This document shows, in pieces, positions 1 through 9,514 of a stretch of DNA of 64,000 nt. Under the pieces are notes generated by a model. That model was not told where the DNA came from and did not search any database. It saw only the letters and a program-made list of their open reading frames with translations. The translations under genes and the position numbers were made by a program. How positions within the stretch are numbered: position 1 is the first letter of the stretch; every line of letters starts with the position of its first letter. Source of the stretch: Streptomyces sp. SID8374 (lineage in GTDB: Bacteria > Actinomycetota > Actinomycetes > Streptomycetales > Streptomycetaceae); NCBI RefSeq assembly GCF_009865135.1, contig NZ_WWGH01000001.1, forward strand, positions 2,728,001 to 2,792,000, given 5' to 3'.

Positions 1-237
1 GGCACCGAGCAGCACGTTCAGCCCGGTGGAGTCGCAGAAGTCAAGACGTGAGCAGTCGACCACCAGGCGTGACCGCCCTTGCTCGACCGCGCTCTCCAGG
101 GGCTCCCGCAGCAGATCGGCGGTGTGGTGATCGAGTTCACCCACCGGAGTCACGACCTCGCTGCGCCCCTCGGTCCGGGCCTCGACCTGAAGCCGACCCC
201 GGTTCGCACTGCCGACCGTCCCGCGGTCCATGCCCAT
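1..237 (-). CDS. STAS-domain anti-anti-sigma factor, C-terminus cut by window edge
   Basis: The 79 codons present begin at ATG 237 (a second ATG lies 6 nt further in) and run off the left edge. The visible part reads as a STAS domain: a basic N-terminus, a strand containing VTPVGELD, and then the family phosphorylation loop SRLDFCDSTGLNVLL, whose Ser in DSTG is the residue phosphorylated by an anti-sigma kinase in SpoIIAA/RsbV proteins. Proteins of this family bind anti-sigma factors and so release SigB/SigF-type sigma factors. The gene is divergent from just such a sigma factor at 519, the arrangement I recall for arsI-prsI and sigI in S. coelicolor. A matching anti-sigma gene, if present, lies outside the window. 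Confidence 0.8.
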   Translation of the reverse strand, partial: MGMDRGTVGSANRGRLQVEARTEGRSEVVTPVGELDHHTADLLREPLESAVEQGRSRLVVDCSRLDFCDSTGLNVLLGA

Positions 238-388
238 GTACCTCTTCGCCGTCCGTCACTGTGCGCGTCACTGCCTGTGCGGCTGTATGCAGAGCTGCCG
301 CCGACGTGCGTAAAACAGTACGCGTTTCGTAGGCCACGCGGTAGTCGAAGACCTCAACAAACCGGACATATGCGGTGAATTGGCGCTT

Positions 389-413
389 GTAACTGCTGGC
401 CGGAACCGGGTAA
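389..413 (+). promoter_or_regulatory. candidate SigB/SigF-type promoter of the sigma gene
   Basis: GTAACT, 13 bases, then GGGTAA. This resembles the SigB-family consensus (GTTT-like -35, GGGTAA/T -10) with normal spacing and lies about 105 bp upstream of the sigma-factor start. The -10 is a close match and the -35 is partial. It would make the sigma gene autoregulated; this is inference. Confidence 0.4.
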
Positions 414-518
414 GGGTAGAGGGACACCTAAAACACGACCGGCTTTGGAGGCGCCGCTTCACCGCAGGAACACGTATGGGCATCGGCAGCCATATGCCGA
501 GAACGATGGAGGAGAACC

Positions 519-1502
519 ATGTCACCCCGGCTCGACGAAGCGCGTACCCCCAACGCGTCGTCGGCATGTCCTCAGGGACCGACCAATTCCGACTCCCCCG
601 CCGCGAGCGCCGTTCCCGGCCCGCGCACCAGCACCACCAGCACCACCCCTGACTCTTCCGGCGAGGGGCTTGAGGGCTTCACGGGGCTCTTGACGGGGCT
701 CGAAGGACTTCCCGAGATCCCGCCCTTCGCCGAAGTAGGGGCTCTGGACGCCAGGGCCCTGTCGAAGACGCTCTTCGAGCGCCTCGAATCCCTCGAAGAG
801 GGCACGCACGAGTACGCGTACGTCCGCAACACCCTCGTCGAGCTCAACCTCGCGCTCGTCAAGTTCGCCGCCTCCCGGTTCCGCTCGCGCAGTGAGCCCA
901 TGGAGGACATCGTCCAGGTCGGCACCATCGGCCTGATCAAGGCGATCGACCGGTTCGAGCTGAGCCGCGGTGTGGAGTTCCCGACGTTCGCGATGCCGAC
1001 CATCGTCGGCGAGGTCAAGAGGTTCTTCCGCGACACCAGCTGGTCCGTGCGCGTCCCGCGCCGGCTCCAGGAGCTCCGCCTCGACCTGGCCAAGGCGGGG
1101 GACGAGCTCTCCCAGCAGCTGGACCGCGCGCCCACCGTGGCGGAGCTGTCCGAGCGCCTGGGCATCACGCCGGACGAGGTCGTCGAGGGCATGTCCGCGA
1201 GCAACGCCTACACCGCGAGCTCGCTGGACGCCAAGCCCGAGGAGGACGACAGCGAGGGCGCCCTCGCGGACCGCATCGGCTACGAGGACCACGGGCTCGA
1301 AGGCATCGAGTACGTCGAGTCCCTGAAGCCGCTGATCGCCGCACTGCCCTCGCGCGACCGCATGATCCTCTCGCTCCGCTTCGTCAGCAACATGACGCAG
1401 TCGGAGATCGGGGAGGAGCTGGGCATCTCGCAGATGCACGTGTCCCGGCTGCTCTCCCGGACGCTGGTCAAGCTCCGCAAGGGGCTGACGCTGGACGAGT
1501 AG
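519..1502 (+). CDS. sigI: RNA polymerase sigma factor, SigB/SigF/SigG family (SigI-like)
   Basis: A 327-residue alternative sigma factor. After about 75 residues of Ser/Thr/Pro-rich linker come region 2 (about 105-175; EDIVQVGTIGLIKAIDRF for core binding and -10 recognition), region 3 (about 180-255) and region 4 (about 275-325) with the helix-turn-helix TQSEIGEELGISQMHVSRLL. SigB/F/G proteins of this size direct osmotic, oxidative or sporulation regulons in Streptomyces and are held by anti-sigma kinases. ATG 519 is preceded by GGAGGAGAA. The divergent STAS gene and the hut genes next door support SigI over its paralogues, but the symbol rests on remembered synteny. Confidence 0.85.
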   Translation: MSPRLDEARTPNASSACPQGPTNSDSPAASAVPGPRTSTTSTTPDSSGEGLEGFTGLLTGLEGLPEIPPFAEVGALDARALSKTLFERLESLEEGTHEYAYVRNTLVELNLALVKFAASRFRSRSEPMEDIVQVGTIGLIKAIDRFELSRGVEFPTFAMPTIVGEVKRFFRDTSWSVRVPRRLQELRLDLAKAGDELSQQLDRAPTVAELSERLGITPDEVVEGMSASNAYTASSLDAKPEEDDSEGALADRIGYEDHGLEGIEYVESLKPLIAALPSRDRMILSLRFVSNMTQSEIGEELGISQMHVSRLLSRTLVKLRKGLTLDE

Positions 1503-1522
1503 GCCCGCCCGGCCGCTTGCGA

Positions 1523-1586
1523 GCACGCGGAAGGACCCGTTCCCGTCGTACGTGTCCACGTATGCGGGGCGGGTCCTTCCGCGTGC
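1523..1586. terminator. bidirectional terminator between sigma gene and hutI
   Basis: Perfect 17-nt arms (1523-1539 and 1570-1586; GCACGCGGAAGGACCCG and its complement) close a loop that itself holds a small palindrome. It lies between two convergent genes. There is no long T-tract, which is usual for Streptomyces. Confidence 0.8.
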
Positions 1587-1604
1587 CGGGCGGGCGCCCG
1601 GCGG

Positions 1605-2777
1605 CTACTCCACCCGCTCCCCGCCCCGCCACACCGCGCTGACCAGCGGGACGCCCGGGCGGTAGGCGAGGTGGACGTGGCTCGGGGCGTCCAGGAGGAC
1701 CAGGTCGGCGCGTGCGCCGGGCGCGATGCGGCCGACGTCCGTGCGGCGCAGGGCCGCGGCGCCGCCCGCTGTGGCGGACCAGAGGGCCTCGTCGGGGGTC
1801 ATGCCCATGTCGCGTACGGCCAGGGCGACGCAGAACGGCATGGACGAGGTGAACGACGAGCCGGGGTTGCAGTCCGTGGAGAGCGCGACCGTGGCCCCCG
1901 CGTCCAGCAGGCGGCGGGCGTCGGGCCAGGTGGCGCGGGTGGAGAACTCGGCGCCCGGGAGCAGCGTCGCCACCGTGTCGCCCTGGCCCAGCGCGTCCAC
2001 GTCCGCGTCGGTGAGGTGGGTGCAGTGGTCGGCGGAGGCGGCGTCGAGTTCGACGGCGAGCTGGACGCCGGGGCCGTACGTCAGCTGGTTGGCGTGGATG
2101 CGGGGGTGCAGCCCCTTGGCGCGGCCCGCCGTGAGGATGGCGCGGGCCTGGTCGCCGTCGAAGGCGCCGCGCTCGCAGAAGACGTCGATCCAGCGGGCGT
2201 GCGGGGCGCAGGCGTCCAGCATCGGGCCGGTGACCAGGTCGACGTAACCGGCCGGGTCGTCGGCGTAGTCCGGGGAGACGACATGGGCGCCGAGGTAGGT
2301 GACCTCGTCGGTGTGGCGGGAGGCGATGCGCAGGGCGCGGGCCTCGTCCTCGACGGTGAGGCCGTAGCCGGACTTGGTCTCCAGGGTGGTGGTGCCCTGG
2401 CGCAGGGCCTCGGCGAGGTAGCGGGCGACGTTGTCGGAGAGCTGCTCGTCGGAGGCCTGGCGGGTGGCGGCGACCGTGGTGCGGATGCCACCGGCGGTGT
2501 AGGGCTGCCCGGACATCCGGGCGTTGAACTCCTGGGTGCGGTCGCCCGCGAAGACGAGGTGGGAGTGGGAGTCGACGAAGCCGGGGATCATGGCCCGGCC
2601 CGCCGCGTCGAGGACGTTGTCAGTGGCGGGTGCTTTGCTTGATTCACCGGTCCAGACGATGCGGTCGCCCTCGATGACGACGGCCGCGTCCTGGATCAGG
2701 CCCAGGGGGGTCCCGTTGCCGAGGGAGGGGTCATTGGTGACCAGGCTGGCGATGTGGGTGACGGCGGTGGTCGTCAT
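1605..2777 (-). CDS. hutI: imidazolonepropionase
   Basis: A 390-residue amidohydrolase that hydrolyses 4-imidazolone-5-propionate to N-formimino-L-glutamate, the third step of histidine degradation. The metal-binding motif [10 protein letters not shown] (His71, His73) follows the entry strand IPGFVDS, and later strands carry the conserved GYGL and [14 protein letters not shown] segments. The length matches the family. It is the last gene of a leftward operon, 56 bp after hutF, and ends at a strong terminator. ATG 2777 has AAGGAG about 12 nt upstream. Confidence 0.95.
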   Translation of the reverse strand: MTTTAVTHIASLVTNDPSLGNGTPLGLIQDAAVVIEGDRIVWTGESSKAPATDNVLDAAGRAMIPGFVDSHSHLVFAGDRTQEFNARMSGQPYTAGGIRTTVAATRQASDEQLSDNVARYLAEALRQGTTTLETKSGYGLTVEDEARALRIASRHTDEVTYLGAHVVSPDYADDPAGYVDLVTGPMLDACAPHARWIDVFCERGAFDGDQARAILTAGRAKGLHPRIHANQLTYGPGVQLAVELDAASADHCTHLTDADVDALGQGDTVATLLPGAEFSTRATWPDARRLLDAGATVALSTDCNPGSSFTSSMPFCVALAVRDMGMTPDEALWSATAGGAAALRRTDVGRIAPGARADLVLLDAPSHVHLAYRPGVPLVSAVWRGGERVE

Positions 2778-2833
2778 CTGGAGAGTGTTCTCCTTGCGTG
2801 CCGGGAGGTCCGGGCCCGCTGTTGGGGACAGGG

Positions 2834-4219
2834 TCAGTGGTGCAGGGAGGCCACGGCTGCCGCGAGCGCTCCGGGCACGTCCTCGATCAGTGCGTGACGG
2901 CCGTCGCGGACGATGTGACGCCCTGCCACGACCGTGTGCCGCACATCAGCGGCGGAGGCGGCGAATACGGCGGTCTCCGCTGCCAGCCGGGGCACCGGTC
3001 CCGCTGTTCTGACGGAGTCCAGGGCGACGGTCGTCAGGTCGGCGGGGGCGCCCGGTTCCAGGACGCCCGCGTCGGGGCGGCCGAGTGCGGCGTGCCCGTC
3101 GGCGGAGGCGGCCCTCAGCAGGGCGGCGGCCGTCCAGTGGCCCCGGATGTGGGTGCGCAGCCGCTCGTTGAGCTCCATCGCCCGCGCCTCCTCGAAGAGG
3201 TCGATGACGGCGTGGCTGTCGCTGCCCAGCGAGAGCGGCGAGCCGGCCTTTTGGAGGGCCGCGGCCGGGCCGATGCCGTCGGCGAGGTCGCGCTCCGTCG
3301 TGGGGCACATGCAGGTGCCGGTGGTGGAGGAGCCGAGCAGCGCGATGTCCTCCTCCGTCAGATGCGTGTTGTGGATGCCGGTGGTGCGCGGGCCGAGGAC
3401 CCCGTGGTCGGCCAGGAGCCGGGTGGGGGTGCGGCCGTGGGCGGCCCGGCAGGCGTCGTTCTCCGCCGTCTGCTCGGAGAGGTGGACATGGAGCGGGGCG
3501 CCCCGCTCCTCGGCCCACGCGGCGACGGTGGCCAGCTGGTCGGCCGGGACCGCGCGGACGGAGTGGATGGCCGCGCCGATCAGGGTGTGGTCGTCGCCCT
3601 TGAGGAGGGAGGCGCGCTCGGCCCAGGCGTCGGCGGTGGTGTCGGAGAAGCGCAGCTGGTGCCGGTTGGGCTTCTCGCCGAAGCCGGCGGCCAGGTAGGC
3701 GGTGTCCAGCAGGGTGATCCGGATGCCCGCCTCGGCCGCCGCCGCGATCAGCGCCTCGCCCATGGCGTTGGGGTTGGCGTAGGGCGTGCCGCCGGGCGCG
3801 TGGTGCAGATAGTGGAATTCGCCGACGGAGGTGATGCCGGCCAGGGCCATCTCCGCGTACGTGGCGCGGGCCAGGTCGAAGTAGGTGTCCGGGGTGAGCC
3901 GGGACGCCACCTGGTACATCAGCTCGCGCCAGGTCCAGAAGGTGCCGGAGCCCACCTGGACGGTGGCGCGCAGGGCCCGGTGGAAGGCGTGGGAGTGGGC
4001 GTTGGCCAGGCCCGGGAGGGTCAGGCCGCGCAGCACGGTGGCGCCGGGCGGGGGCGTCCGGACGCCGGTCCTGACCCCGGCGATCCGGCCGTCGGCGACC
4101 TCCACCGTGACGTCGGGCTCCACATGGGTCCCGAGCCAGGCGTGGTCCATCCAGTACGTCGCGGTGACGGGCCCGCCCGCCGTCCGTGCCGTCTCAGCGG
4201 TCCGGTTCGTCAGCTGCAC
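2834..4219 (-). CDS. hutF: formimidoylglutamate deiminase
   Basis: A 461-residue amidohydrolase-superfamily enzyme that deiminates N-formimino-L-glutamate to N-formyl-L-glutamate plus ammonia, the two-step branch of the Hut pathway. The metal motif [11 protein letters not shown] (His75, His77) and later FHYLHH and HVHLSEQ motifs fit HutF. The start overlaps the end of the upstream hydrolase by 10 bp, so translation is probably coupled. Since HutF yields formylglutamate, the cell needs an N-formylglutamate hydrolase; no classical HutG is present here, which bears on the role of the M20 gene upstream. Confidence 0.92.
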   Translation of the reverse strand: MQLTNRTAETARTAGGPVTATYWMDHAWLGTHVEPDVTVEVADGRIAGVRTGVRTPPPGATVLRGLTLPGLANAHSHAFHRALRATVQVGSGTFWTWRELMYQVASRLTPDTYFDLARATYAEMALAGITSVGEFHYLHHAPGGTPYANPNAMGEALIAAAAEAGIRITLLDTAYLAAGFGEKPNRHQLRFSDTTADAWAERASLLKGDDHTLIGAAIHSVRAVPADQLATVAAWAEERGAPLHVHLSEQTAENDACRAAHGRTPTRLLADHGVLGPRTTGIHNTHLTEEDIALLGSSTTGTCMCPTTERDLADGIGPAAALQKAGSPLSLGSDSHAVIDLFEEARAMELNERLRTHIRGHWTAAALLRAASADGHAALGRPDAGVLEPGAPADLTTVALDSVRTAGPVPRLAAETAVFAASAADVRHTVVAGRHIVRDGRHALIEDVPGALAAAVASLHH

Positions 4220-5778
4220 GCGAGACCTTCCAGTACGTCGGCGAGTGCCCGCACCCCGGCCGTGCAGTCGTCCTCGGCGGCGTGCTCGGCCGGAGAGTGC
4301 GAGATTCCGGTGGGGTTCCGTACGAAGAGCATGGCGGTGGGCACCGAAGCGGACAAAATACCCGCATCGTGGCCCGCGCCGGTGCCCAGGACGGGGACCG
4401 CGCGCCCCGTGTCGCCGGTCCCCTCCAGGATCTTGGCGAGCTCGTCGCGCAGGGCGTGCTCGAACTCGACCACGGGCGTGAACGATTCGCGTACGACGCC
4501 GAGGTCGATCCCGGCCCGCTCGGCGTACTCGCGGGCAGCGGCCTCGATCCCGGTGACGACGGCGTCCAGGGTGGCCTGGTCGGCGGCGCGGGAGTCCAGC
4601 CAGCCACGGACGAGGGAGGGGATGGCGTTGACGCCGTTGGGTTCGACGGCGATCTTGCCGAAGGTGGCGAGGGCGCCGGTGAGTTCGGCCTCGCGGCGGG
4701 CGGCGAGCACGGTCTCGGCGTACGTGAGCATCGGGTCGCGGCGGTCGGCCAGGCGGGTGGTGCCCGCGTGGTTGGCCTCGCCCCGGAAGTCGAACCGCCA
4801 GCGGCCGTGCGGCCAGATGGCGGAGGCGATGCCGACGGGGTCGCCGGTCAGGTCGAGGGCGCGGCCCTGCTCCACATGGAGTTCGACGAACGCACCGATC
4901 CGGGCGAGCCGTTCGGGGTCCGGGCCGATGGCCTCGGGGTCGTATCCGGCGCTCTCCATGGCGGCGGGCAGGGCGATCCCGTCCGCGTCCCTCAGGCGGT
5001 GGGCGTCGGCGACGGTGAGCTGTCCGGCGGCGAGCCGGGACCCGACGCAGGCGAGACCGAAGCGGGCGCCCTCCTCGTCACCGAAGTTGGTGATGGCGAG
5101 GGGGCGGGTGAACTCCGCTCCTCTGCTGTGGAGTTCGTCGAGTGCGGCGAAGGAGGAGACCACACCCAGCGGCCCGTCGAAGGCGCCGCCGTCCGGTACG
5201 GAGTCCAGGTGCGAGCCGGTGACGACGGCGTCGCCGGCCAGGGGGTCGCCGAGCCAGGCCCACTGGTTGCCGTTGCGGTCGGCCTCATAGGCGAGCCCGC
5301 GCGCCTCGGCCTGCGCCCGGAACCAGGCCCGGCACTCCAGGTCCGCCGCCGACCAGGCGTAACGCCGGTAGCCGCCGCTGTCGGGGTGGCGCCCGACGGG
5401 TGCCAGCTCGCGCCACATGGAGAGGAAGGAGTCGCCTGTACGCCACTGGGGCGCGGGGCCGCCGGAGGGCGCGGGGCCCCCGGAGAGCGCGGCGGCGCCT
5501 CGGGGCGGGCCCGCCGCCGCGCCCTCTGCCGTACCCCGGGCCCGGGACGTGCCGCCTGCCGGGGTCCCGGCGCCGGACGTGTCCTCCGGCGTACCCCCTG
5601 GCGCACCCCCGGCGCCGGACGTGCCGCCTGCCGGTGCCCTGGACGCGACCCCGGCGCCGGACGTGTCCTCCGGCGAACCGCCTGACGCACCCCCGGCACC
5701 GGACGTGCCGCCTGCCGGGGCCCCGGGCAGGCCCCCCGGCGTGCCCGTCCCGCCGTTCGGTGTGGTGCCCGTGGGCAT
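4210..5778 (-). CDS. AllC-like M20 amidohydrolase in the hut operon, with repetitive N-terminal extension
   Basis: A 522-residue protein whose residues about 121-520 are a standard M20/allantoate-amidohydrolase domain: TGSHLDSVPDGGAFDG (zinc His190, bridging Asp201), NFGDEEGARF (Glu235, Glu236) and HVEQGRALDL. Annotation transfer would say allantoate amidohydrolase. Its place between hutU and hutF instead suggests hydrolysis of N-formylglutamate (or formiminoglutamate), filling the missing HutG role; this is inference. The first 120 residues are Gly/Thr/Ala/Pro-rich 14-residue repeats absent from normal AllC proteins. The long start is nevertheless the better one: ATG 5778 has GGAGG 8 nt upstream and overlaps the hutU stop, whereas the internal ATG at 5418 has only pyrimidines before it. 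Confidence 0.8.
   Translation of the reverse strand: MPTGTTPNGGTGTPGGLPGAPAGGTSGAGGASGGSPEDTSGAGVASRAPAGGTSGAGGAPGGTPEDTSGAGTPAGGTSRARGTAEGAAAGPPRGAAALSGGPAPSGGPAPQWRTGDSFLSMWRELAPVGRHPDSGGYRRYAWSAADLECRAWFRAQAEARGLAYEADRNGNQWAWLGDPLAGDAVVTGSHLDSVPDGGAFDGPLGVVSSFAALDELHSRGAEFTRPLAITNFGDEEGARFGLACVGSRLAAGQLTVADAHRLRDADGIALPAAMESAGYDPEAIGPDPERLARIGAFVELHVEQGRALDLTGDPVGIASAIWPHGRWRFDFRGEANHAGTTRLADRRDPMLTYAETVLAARREAELTGALATFGKIAVEPNGVNAIPSLVRGWLDSRAADQATLDAVVTGIEAAAREYAERAGIDLGVVRESFTPVVEFEHALRDELAKILEGTGDTGRAVPVLGTGAGHDAGILSASVPTAMLFVRNPTGISHSPAEHAAEDDCTAGVRALADVLEGLACS
5546..5743. repeat. in-frame 42-bp tandem repeat in the AllC-like gene
   Basis: The hexamer GACGTG recurs at 5546, 5576, 5618, 5660 and 5702, giving one 30-bp and three 42-bp intervals, with two alternating unit types. 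Units are multiples of three, so copy-number change would keep the reading frame. They encode the Gly/Thr/Ser/Ala-rich extension. Confidence 0.85.
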
Positions 5779-7436
5779 CAGTTGGCCTCCGTCATCGGGA
5801 CGCGTACGCCCTTGTCCTCGGCGACCGACTCCGCGATGTCGTAGCCCGCGTCGACGTGGCGGATGACGCCCATGCCGGGGTCGTTCGTCAGGACGCGGCG
5901 GATCTTCTCGCCCGCGAGCTCGGTGCCGTCCGCGACGGTGACCTGGCCCGCGTGGATGGAGCGGCCCATGCCGACGCCGCCGCCGTGGTGGAGGGAGACC
6001 CAGGAGGCGCCGGAGGCGACGTTGACCATGGCGTTCAGGAGCGGCCAGTCGGCGATGGCGTCGGAGCCGTCCAGCATGGCCTCGGTCTCGCGGTACGGGG
6101 AGGCGACCGAGCCGCAGTCCAGGTGGTCGCGGCCGATGGCCAGCGGGGCGGCCAGTTCACCGCTGGCGACCATGTCGTTGAAGCGCTCGCCGGCCTTGTC
6201 GCGCTCGCCGTAGCCGAGCCAGCAGATGCGGGCGGGCAGGCCCTGGAAGTGGACGCGTTCGCCGGCCATCTTGATCCAGCGGTGCAGCGACTCGTTCTCC
6301 GGGAAGAGCTCCAGCATCGCCTTGTCGGTCTTGTGGATGTCGGACGCCTCGCCGGAGAGGGCGGCCCAGCGGAAGGGGCCCTTGCCCTCGCAGAAGAGGG
6401 GGCGGATGTAGGCGGGGACGAAGCCGGGGAAGTCGAAGGCGCGGTCGTACCCGGCGAGCTGGGCCTCGCCGCGGATGGAGTTGCCGTAGTCGAAGACCTC
6501 GGCCCCGGCGTCCATGAAGCCGACCATGGCCTCGACATGGCGGGCCATGGACTCGCGGGCGCGCTGGGTGAAGTCGGCGGGCTTCTCGGCGGCGAGGGTG
6601 GCCATGTCGTCGAAGTCGACGCCGACCGGGAGGTAGGCCAGCGGGTCGTGGGCGCTGGTCTGGTCCGTGACGATGTCGACCGGCGCGCCCTCGGCGAGCA
6701 TCCGGGGCAGCAGCTCGGCCGCGTTGCCGAGGAGGCCGATGGAGAGGGGGCGGCGGGTGTCGCGGGCCTCGACGGCGAGCTGGAGGGCGTGCTCCAGGTT
6801 GTCCGCCCTGACGTCCAGGAAGCGGTGTTCGATGCGGCGTTCGATGGCGCGCGGGTCGCAGTCGATACAGATGGCGACGCCGTCGTTCATGGTGACGGCG
6901 AGCGGCTGGGCGCCGCCCATGCCGCCGAGCCCGGCGGTCAGAGTGATCGTCCCCGCCAGGGACCCGCCGAACTGCTTGGCGGCGACGGCGGCGAAGGTCT
7001 CGTAGGTGCCCTGGAGGATGCCCTGGGTGCCGATGTAGATCCAGGACCCGGCGGTCATCTGGCCGTACATGGTGAGGCCGAGCGCCTCCAGGCGGCGGAA
7101 CTCCTCCCAGTTCGCCCAGTCGCCGACCAGGTTGGAGTTGGCGATGAGCACGCGCGGCGCCCACTCGTGGGTCTGCATGACACCGACCGGCCGCCCCGAC
7201 TGGACGAGCATCGTCTCGTCCTGCTTGAGCGTCCGGAGGGTCCGGACCATCGCGTCGAACGAGCGCCAGTCGCGGGCCGCCTTGCCCGTGCCGCCGTAGA
7301 CGACGAGCTTGTCGGGGTGTTCGGCGACCTCGGGGTCCAGGTTGTTCTGGAGCATGCGCAGGGCGGCTTCCTGCTGCCATCCCAGGGTGCTGAGGGCGCT
7401 GCCGCGCGGCGCTCGTACGGGGCGGGGTCCTGACAT
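5778..7436 (-). CDS. hutU: urocanate hydratase (urocanase)
   Basis: A 552-residue NAD+-dependent urocanase that converts urocanate to imidazolonepropionate. The characteristic N-terminal [11 protein letters not shown] segment, the [11 protein letters not shown] nucleotide-binding motif and the C-terminal [18 protein letters not shown] are all readable. The chosen start (ATG 7436) has GAGGAGG 8 nt upstream and gives the usual family length; the open frame extends further upstream without support. First gene of the leftward hut operon. The histidase gene hutH is not in this window. Confidence 0.96.
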   Translation of the reverse strand: MSGPRPVRAPRGSALSTLGWQQEAALRMLQNNLDPEVAEHPDKLVVYGGTGKAARDWRSFDAMVRTLRTLKQDETMLVQSGRPVGVMQTHEWAPRVLIANSNLVGDWANWEEFRRLEALGLTMYGQMTAGSWIYIGTQGILQGTYETFAAVAAKQFGGSLAGTITLTAGLGGMGGAQPLAVTMNDGVAICIDCDPRAIERRIEHRFLDVRADNLEHALQLAVEARDTRRPLSIGLLGNAAELLPRMLAEGAPVDIVTDQTSAHDPLAYLPVGVDFDDMATLAAEKPADFTQRARESMARHVEAMVGFMDAGAEVFDYGNSIRGEAQLAGYDRAFDFPGFVPAYIRPLFCEGKGPFRWAALSGEASDIHKTDKAMLELFPENESLHRWIKMAGERVHFQGLPARICWLGYGERDKAGERFNDMVASGELAAPLAIGRDHLDCGSVASPYRETEAMLDGSDAIADWPLLNAMVNVASGASWVSLHHGGGVGMGRSIHAGQVTVADGTELAGEKIRRVLTNDPGMGVIRHVDAGYDIAESVAEDKGVRVPMTEAN

Positions 7437-7456
7437 GGCGGTGCCTCCTCGCGACG

Positions 7457-7492
7457 GTGAATAACTATTCACATCCTGAGGCGCTGAATAGT
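7457..7492. promoter_or_regulatory. palindromic operator between hutU and the permease
   Basis: GTGAATA-AC-TATTCAC (7457-7472) is a perfect 7-bp inverted repeat. A third half-site, TGAATAGT (7485-7492), is the exact complement of ACTATTCA (7464-7471). Three half-sites in a 133-bp divergent intergenic region suggest a repressor controlling both hutU and the permease. The cognate regulator is not evident. Confidence 0.6.
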
Positions 7493-7569
7493 CGTAGTCA
7501 ACAGGTGCGGTTCGCGCCGCGCCCGGGAAGAGGTGTTCCATCCCCGACCCAAGGGCACCGGAGGCACCG

Positions 7570-8943
7570 ATGAGCACGCCCGGCACACCCGCACCCGCAG
7601 CCCCCGAGGCGTCGCCGCCGCTCAAGCGGGCCCTCGGCCCCAAGCTGCTGATCCTCTTCGTGGTCGGCGACATCCTCGGCACCGGCATCTACGCCACCAC
7701 CGGCGATGTGGCGGGCAAGGTGGGCGGGGCGCTCTGGCTGCCGTTCGCGATCGGGTTCGTCGTGGCCATGCTGACGGCGGCCTCGTACGTGGAGCTCGTC
7801 GGCAAGTACCCGAAGGCGGCCGGGGCCGCGCTCTACACCCAGAAGGCGTTCAAGGTCCCCTTCCTCACCTTCGTCATCGCCTTCATGGTGATGTGCTCGG
7901 GGCTCTCCTCGGCGAGTGCGGCGGCCCGGGCGTTCAGCGGCGACTACCTGGGTGAATTCACCGACGCCGTACCGCCGACGCTCATCGCGATCCTCTTCAT
8001 CCTCGCGCTGGCCGCGATCAACCTGCGCGGGGTCTCCGAGTCGGTGAAGGCGAACGTCGTGCTGACCCTGGTGGAGGTCAGCGGCCTCGCGGTGATCCTG
8101 GCGATCGGCGCGTACGCCGTACTGGGCGGTGAGGGCGAGCCCTCCCGGCTGACCCAGATCGAGACCGGCGGGACCGGATACGCCCTGCTCACCGGCGTGC
8201 TCGGCGCCACCGCGCTCGGCTTCTTCGCCTTCGTCGGCTTCGAGGACTCGGTCAACATGGCCGAGGAGACCAAGGACCCCGCCCGCAACTTCCCCCGGGC
8301 CATCTTCATCGGCGTGGCCGTCACCGGCACCATCTACATCCTGGTCGCGCTGGTCTCCTCGCTCCTGGTCGACTCCCGCACCCTGGCGGAGTCCAGCGGT
8401 CCGCTGCTGGAAGTGGTGAAGGCGGGCGGCGTCGATTTTCCGCCGAAACTCTTCGCGCTGATCGCTCTCTTCGCGGTCACCAACTCGGCCTTGATCAACC
8501 TGATGATGGCCTCCCGGCTCTGCTACGGCATGGCCAACGAACGCATCCTCCCGCCCGGGATGGGCAAGGTGCTGGCGGGCCGGCGGACCCCCTGGGTCGG
8601 CATCGTCTTCGTCTCCGTCCTGGCGATCGGCCTGGTCTCCACCGGCGAGATCGAGGGGCTCGGCGACACCACCTCCTTCCTGCTGCTCTGCGTCTTCGGC
8701 GTGGTCAACATCGCCGTACTGGTACTGCGCAAGGACCGGGTGGACCACCACCACTTCCGTACGCCGACCGCCCTGCCGGTCCTCGGTGCGATCACCTCGC
8801 TGATCCTGGCGAGCCCGCTCGCCGACCGGGGCGCCGACGTCTACGTACGCGCCGGGGTCCTGCTGCTGATCGGCATCGGGCTGTGGGCGGTGAACAAGGC
8901 GGTGATGACGGCCGCGGAGAAGTCCGGCGGCGACGCGGCCTGA
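7570..8943 (+). CDS. APC-superfamily amino-acid permease
   Basis: A 457-residue membrane protein with about 12 hydrophobic segments. The first contains [17 protein letters not shown], the unwound Gly-rich helix-1 motif of APC amino-acid transporters, and the segment [17 protein letters not shown] is typical of cationic or neutral amino-acid permeases. It is divergent from hutU over the palindromic operator, so uptake of histidine or urocanate is a reasonable inference, though substrate cannot be read from sequence. ATG 7570 has GGAGG 6 nt upstream. Confidence 0.85.
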   Translation: MSTPGTPAPAAPEASPPLKRALGPKLLILFVVGDILGTGIYATTGDVAGKVGGALWLPFAIGFVVAMLTAASYVELVGKYPKAAGAALYTQKAFKVPFLTFVIAFMVMCSGLSSASAAARAFSGDYLGEFTDAVPPTLIAILFILALAAINLRGVSESVKANVVLTLVEVSGLAVILAIGAYAVLGGEGEPSRLTQIETGGTGYALLTGVLGATALGFFAFVGFEDSVNMAEETKDPARNFPRAIFIGVAVTGTIYILVALVSSLLVDSRTLAESSGPLLEVVKAGGVDFPPKLFALIALFAVTNSALINLMMASRLCYGMANERILPPGMGKVLAGRRTPWVGIVFVSVLAIGLVSTGEIEGLGDTTSFLLLCVFGVVNIAVLVLRKDRVDHHHFRTPTALPVLGAITSLILASPLADRGADVYVRAGVLLLIGIGLWAVNKAVMTAAEKSGGDAA

Positions 8944-9100
8944 CGGAACGTCACCTCGCGTCCGGGCCAACGCATTCCAGCCGCTCCTTTACACCCTGGG
9001 GCGCATGTACCAAAGGAAAATGCCAGAACCTCCACCTGCCGTGAGCACGTTGCGTAGCCTCAGGGTCACAGCCGTACGCCGCGTCGGGAGGGGAATCCGC

Positions 9101-9514
9101 GTGCCCGGAATCGACGAGTGCCTGCTCGAAGTCATGAGGCTGCCCGGCGCCCGGGGCGCCTCGGTGGTCGACTGGACGAGCGGCCTCGCGCTCGGCACCA
9201 TCGGCGAGTCCCCCAACGGCGACCACGAGGCGACGGCGGCCGAGACGGCGGAGGTCGCCCGGATGACCGCCGAACAGCCCGCCTTCGCCCACCTGGCCTC
9301 AGGGGGCGGAAGCGAACGCTCCGGGGAAGCGCCGAGCACCTCCGTGGAGGACGTCATCGTCACCACACAAGACGGTTACCACATGCTCCGCTTCGTGGAG
9401 ACGGCTTTCGACAGCAGCGTCTTCCTCCACCTCTGGCTGAGCCGCTCCGAGGGCAACCTCGCGATGGCCCGGTTACGTCTGGGCGAGCTGGCCGAGCGGC
9501 TGGTGCTGGCATGA
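9101..9514 (+). CDS. roadblock/LC7-like protein with TTA codon (gene 1 of 4)
   Basis: A 137-residue protein without signal or membrane segment. It is a clear paralogue of the protein at 10950: VVDWTSGLALGTI aligns with [13 protein letters not shown] and EGNLAMARLRL with [11 protein letters not shown]. The alpha/beta pattern fits a roadblock/LC7 fold. GTG 9101 is supported by GGGAGGGG and by alignment with the paralogue's start; an upstream ATG (9005) has no such support. Codon 125 (9473-9475) is TTA, so full translation should need tRNA-Leu(UAA). The stop overlaps the next start (ATGA), so stalling at the TTA would also reduce gene 2. Function unknown. Confidence 0.7.
   Translation: MPGIDECLLEVMRLPGARGASVVDWTSGLALGTIGESPNGDHEATAAETAEVARMTAEQPAFAHLASGGGSERSGEAPSTSVEDVIVTTQDGYHMLRFVETAFDSSVFLHLWLSRSEGNLAMARLRLGELAERLVLA

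Noticed and set aside
2798..5290. 830-codon open frame on the plus strand
   Set aside because: Antisense to hutF and the M20 hydrolase; composition is low-complexity and it lacks start signals.
7437..7688. Upstream extension of hutU
   Set aside because: The frame is open for 84 more codons but crosses the palindromic operator and the divergent permease start; ATG 7436 has an excellent GAGGAGG site and gives the usual length.
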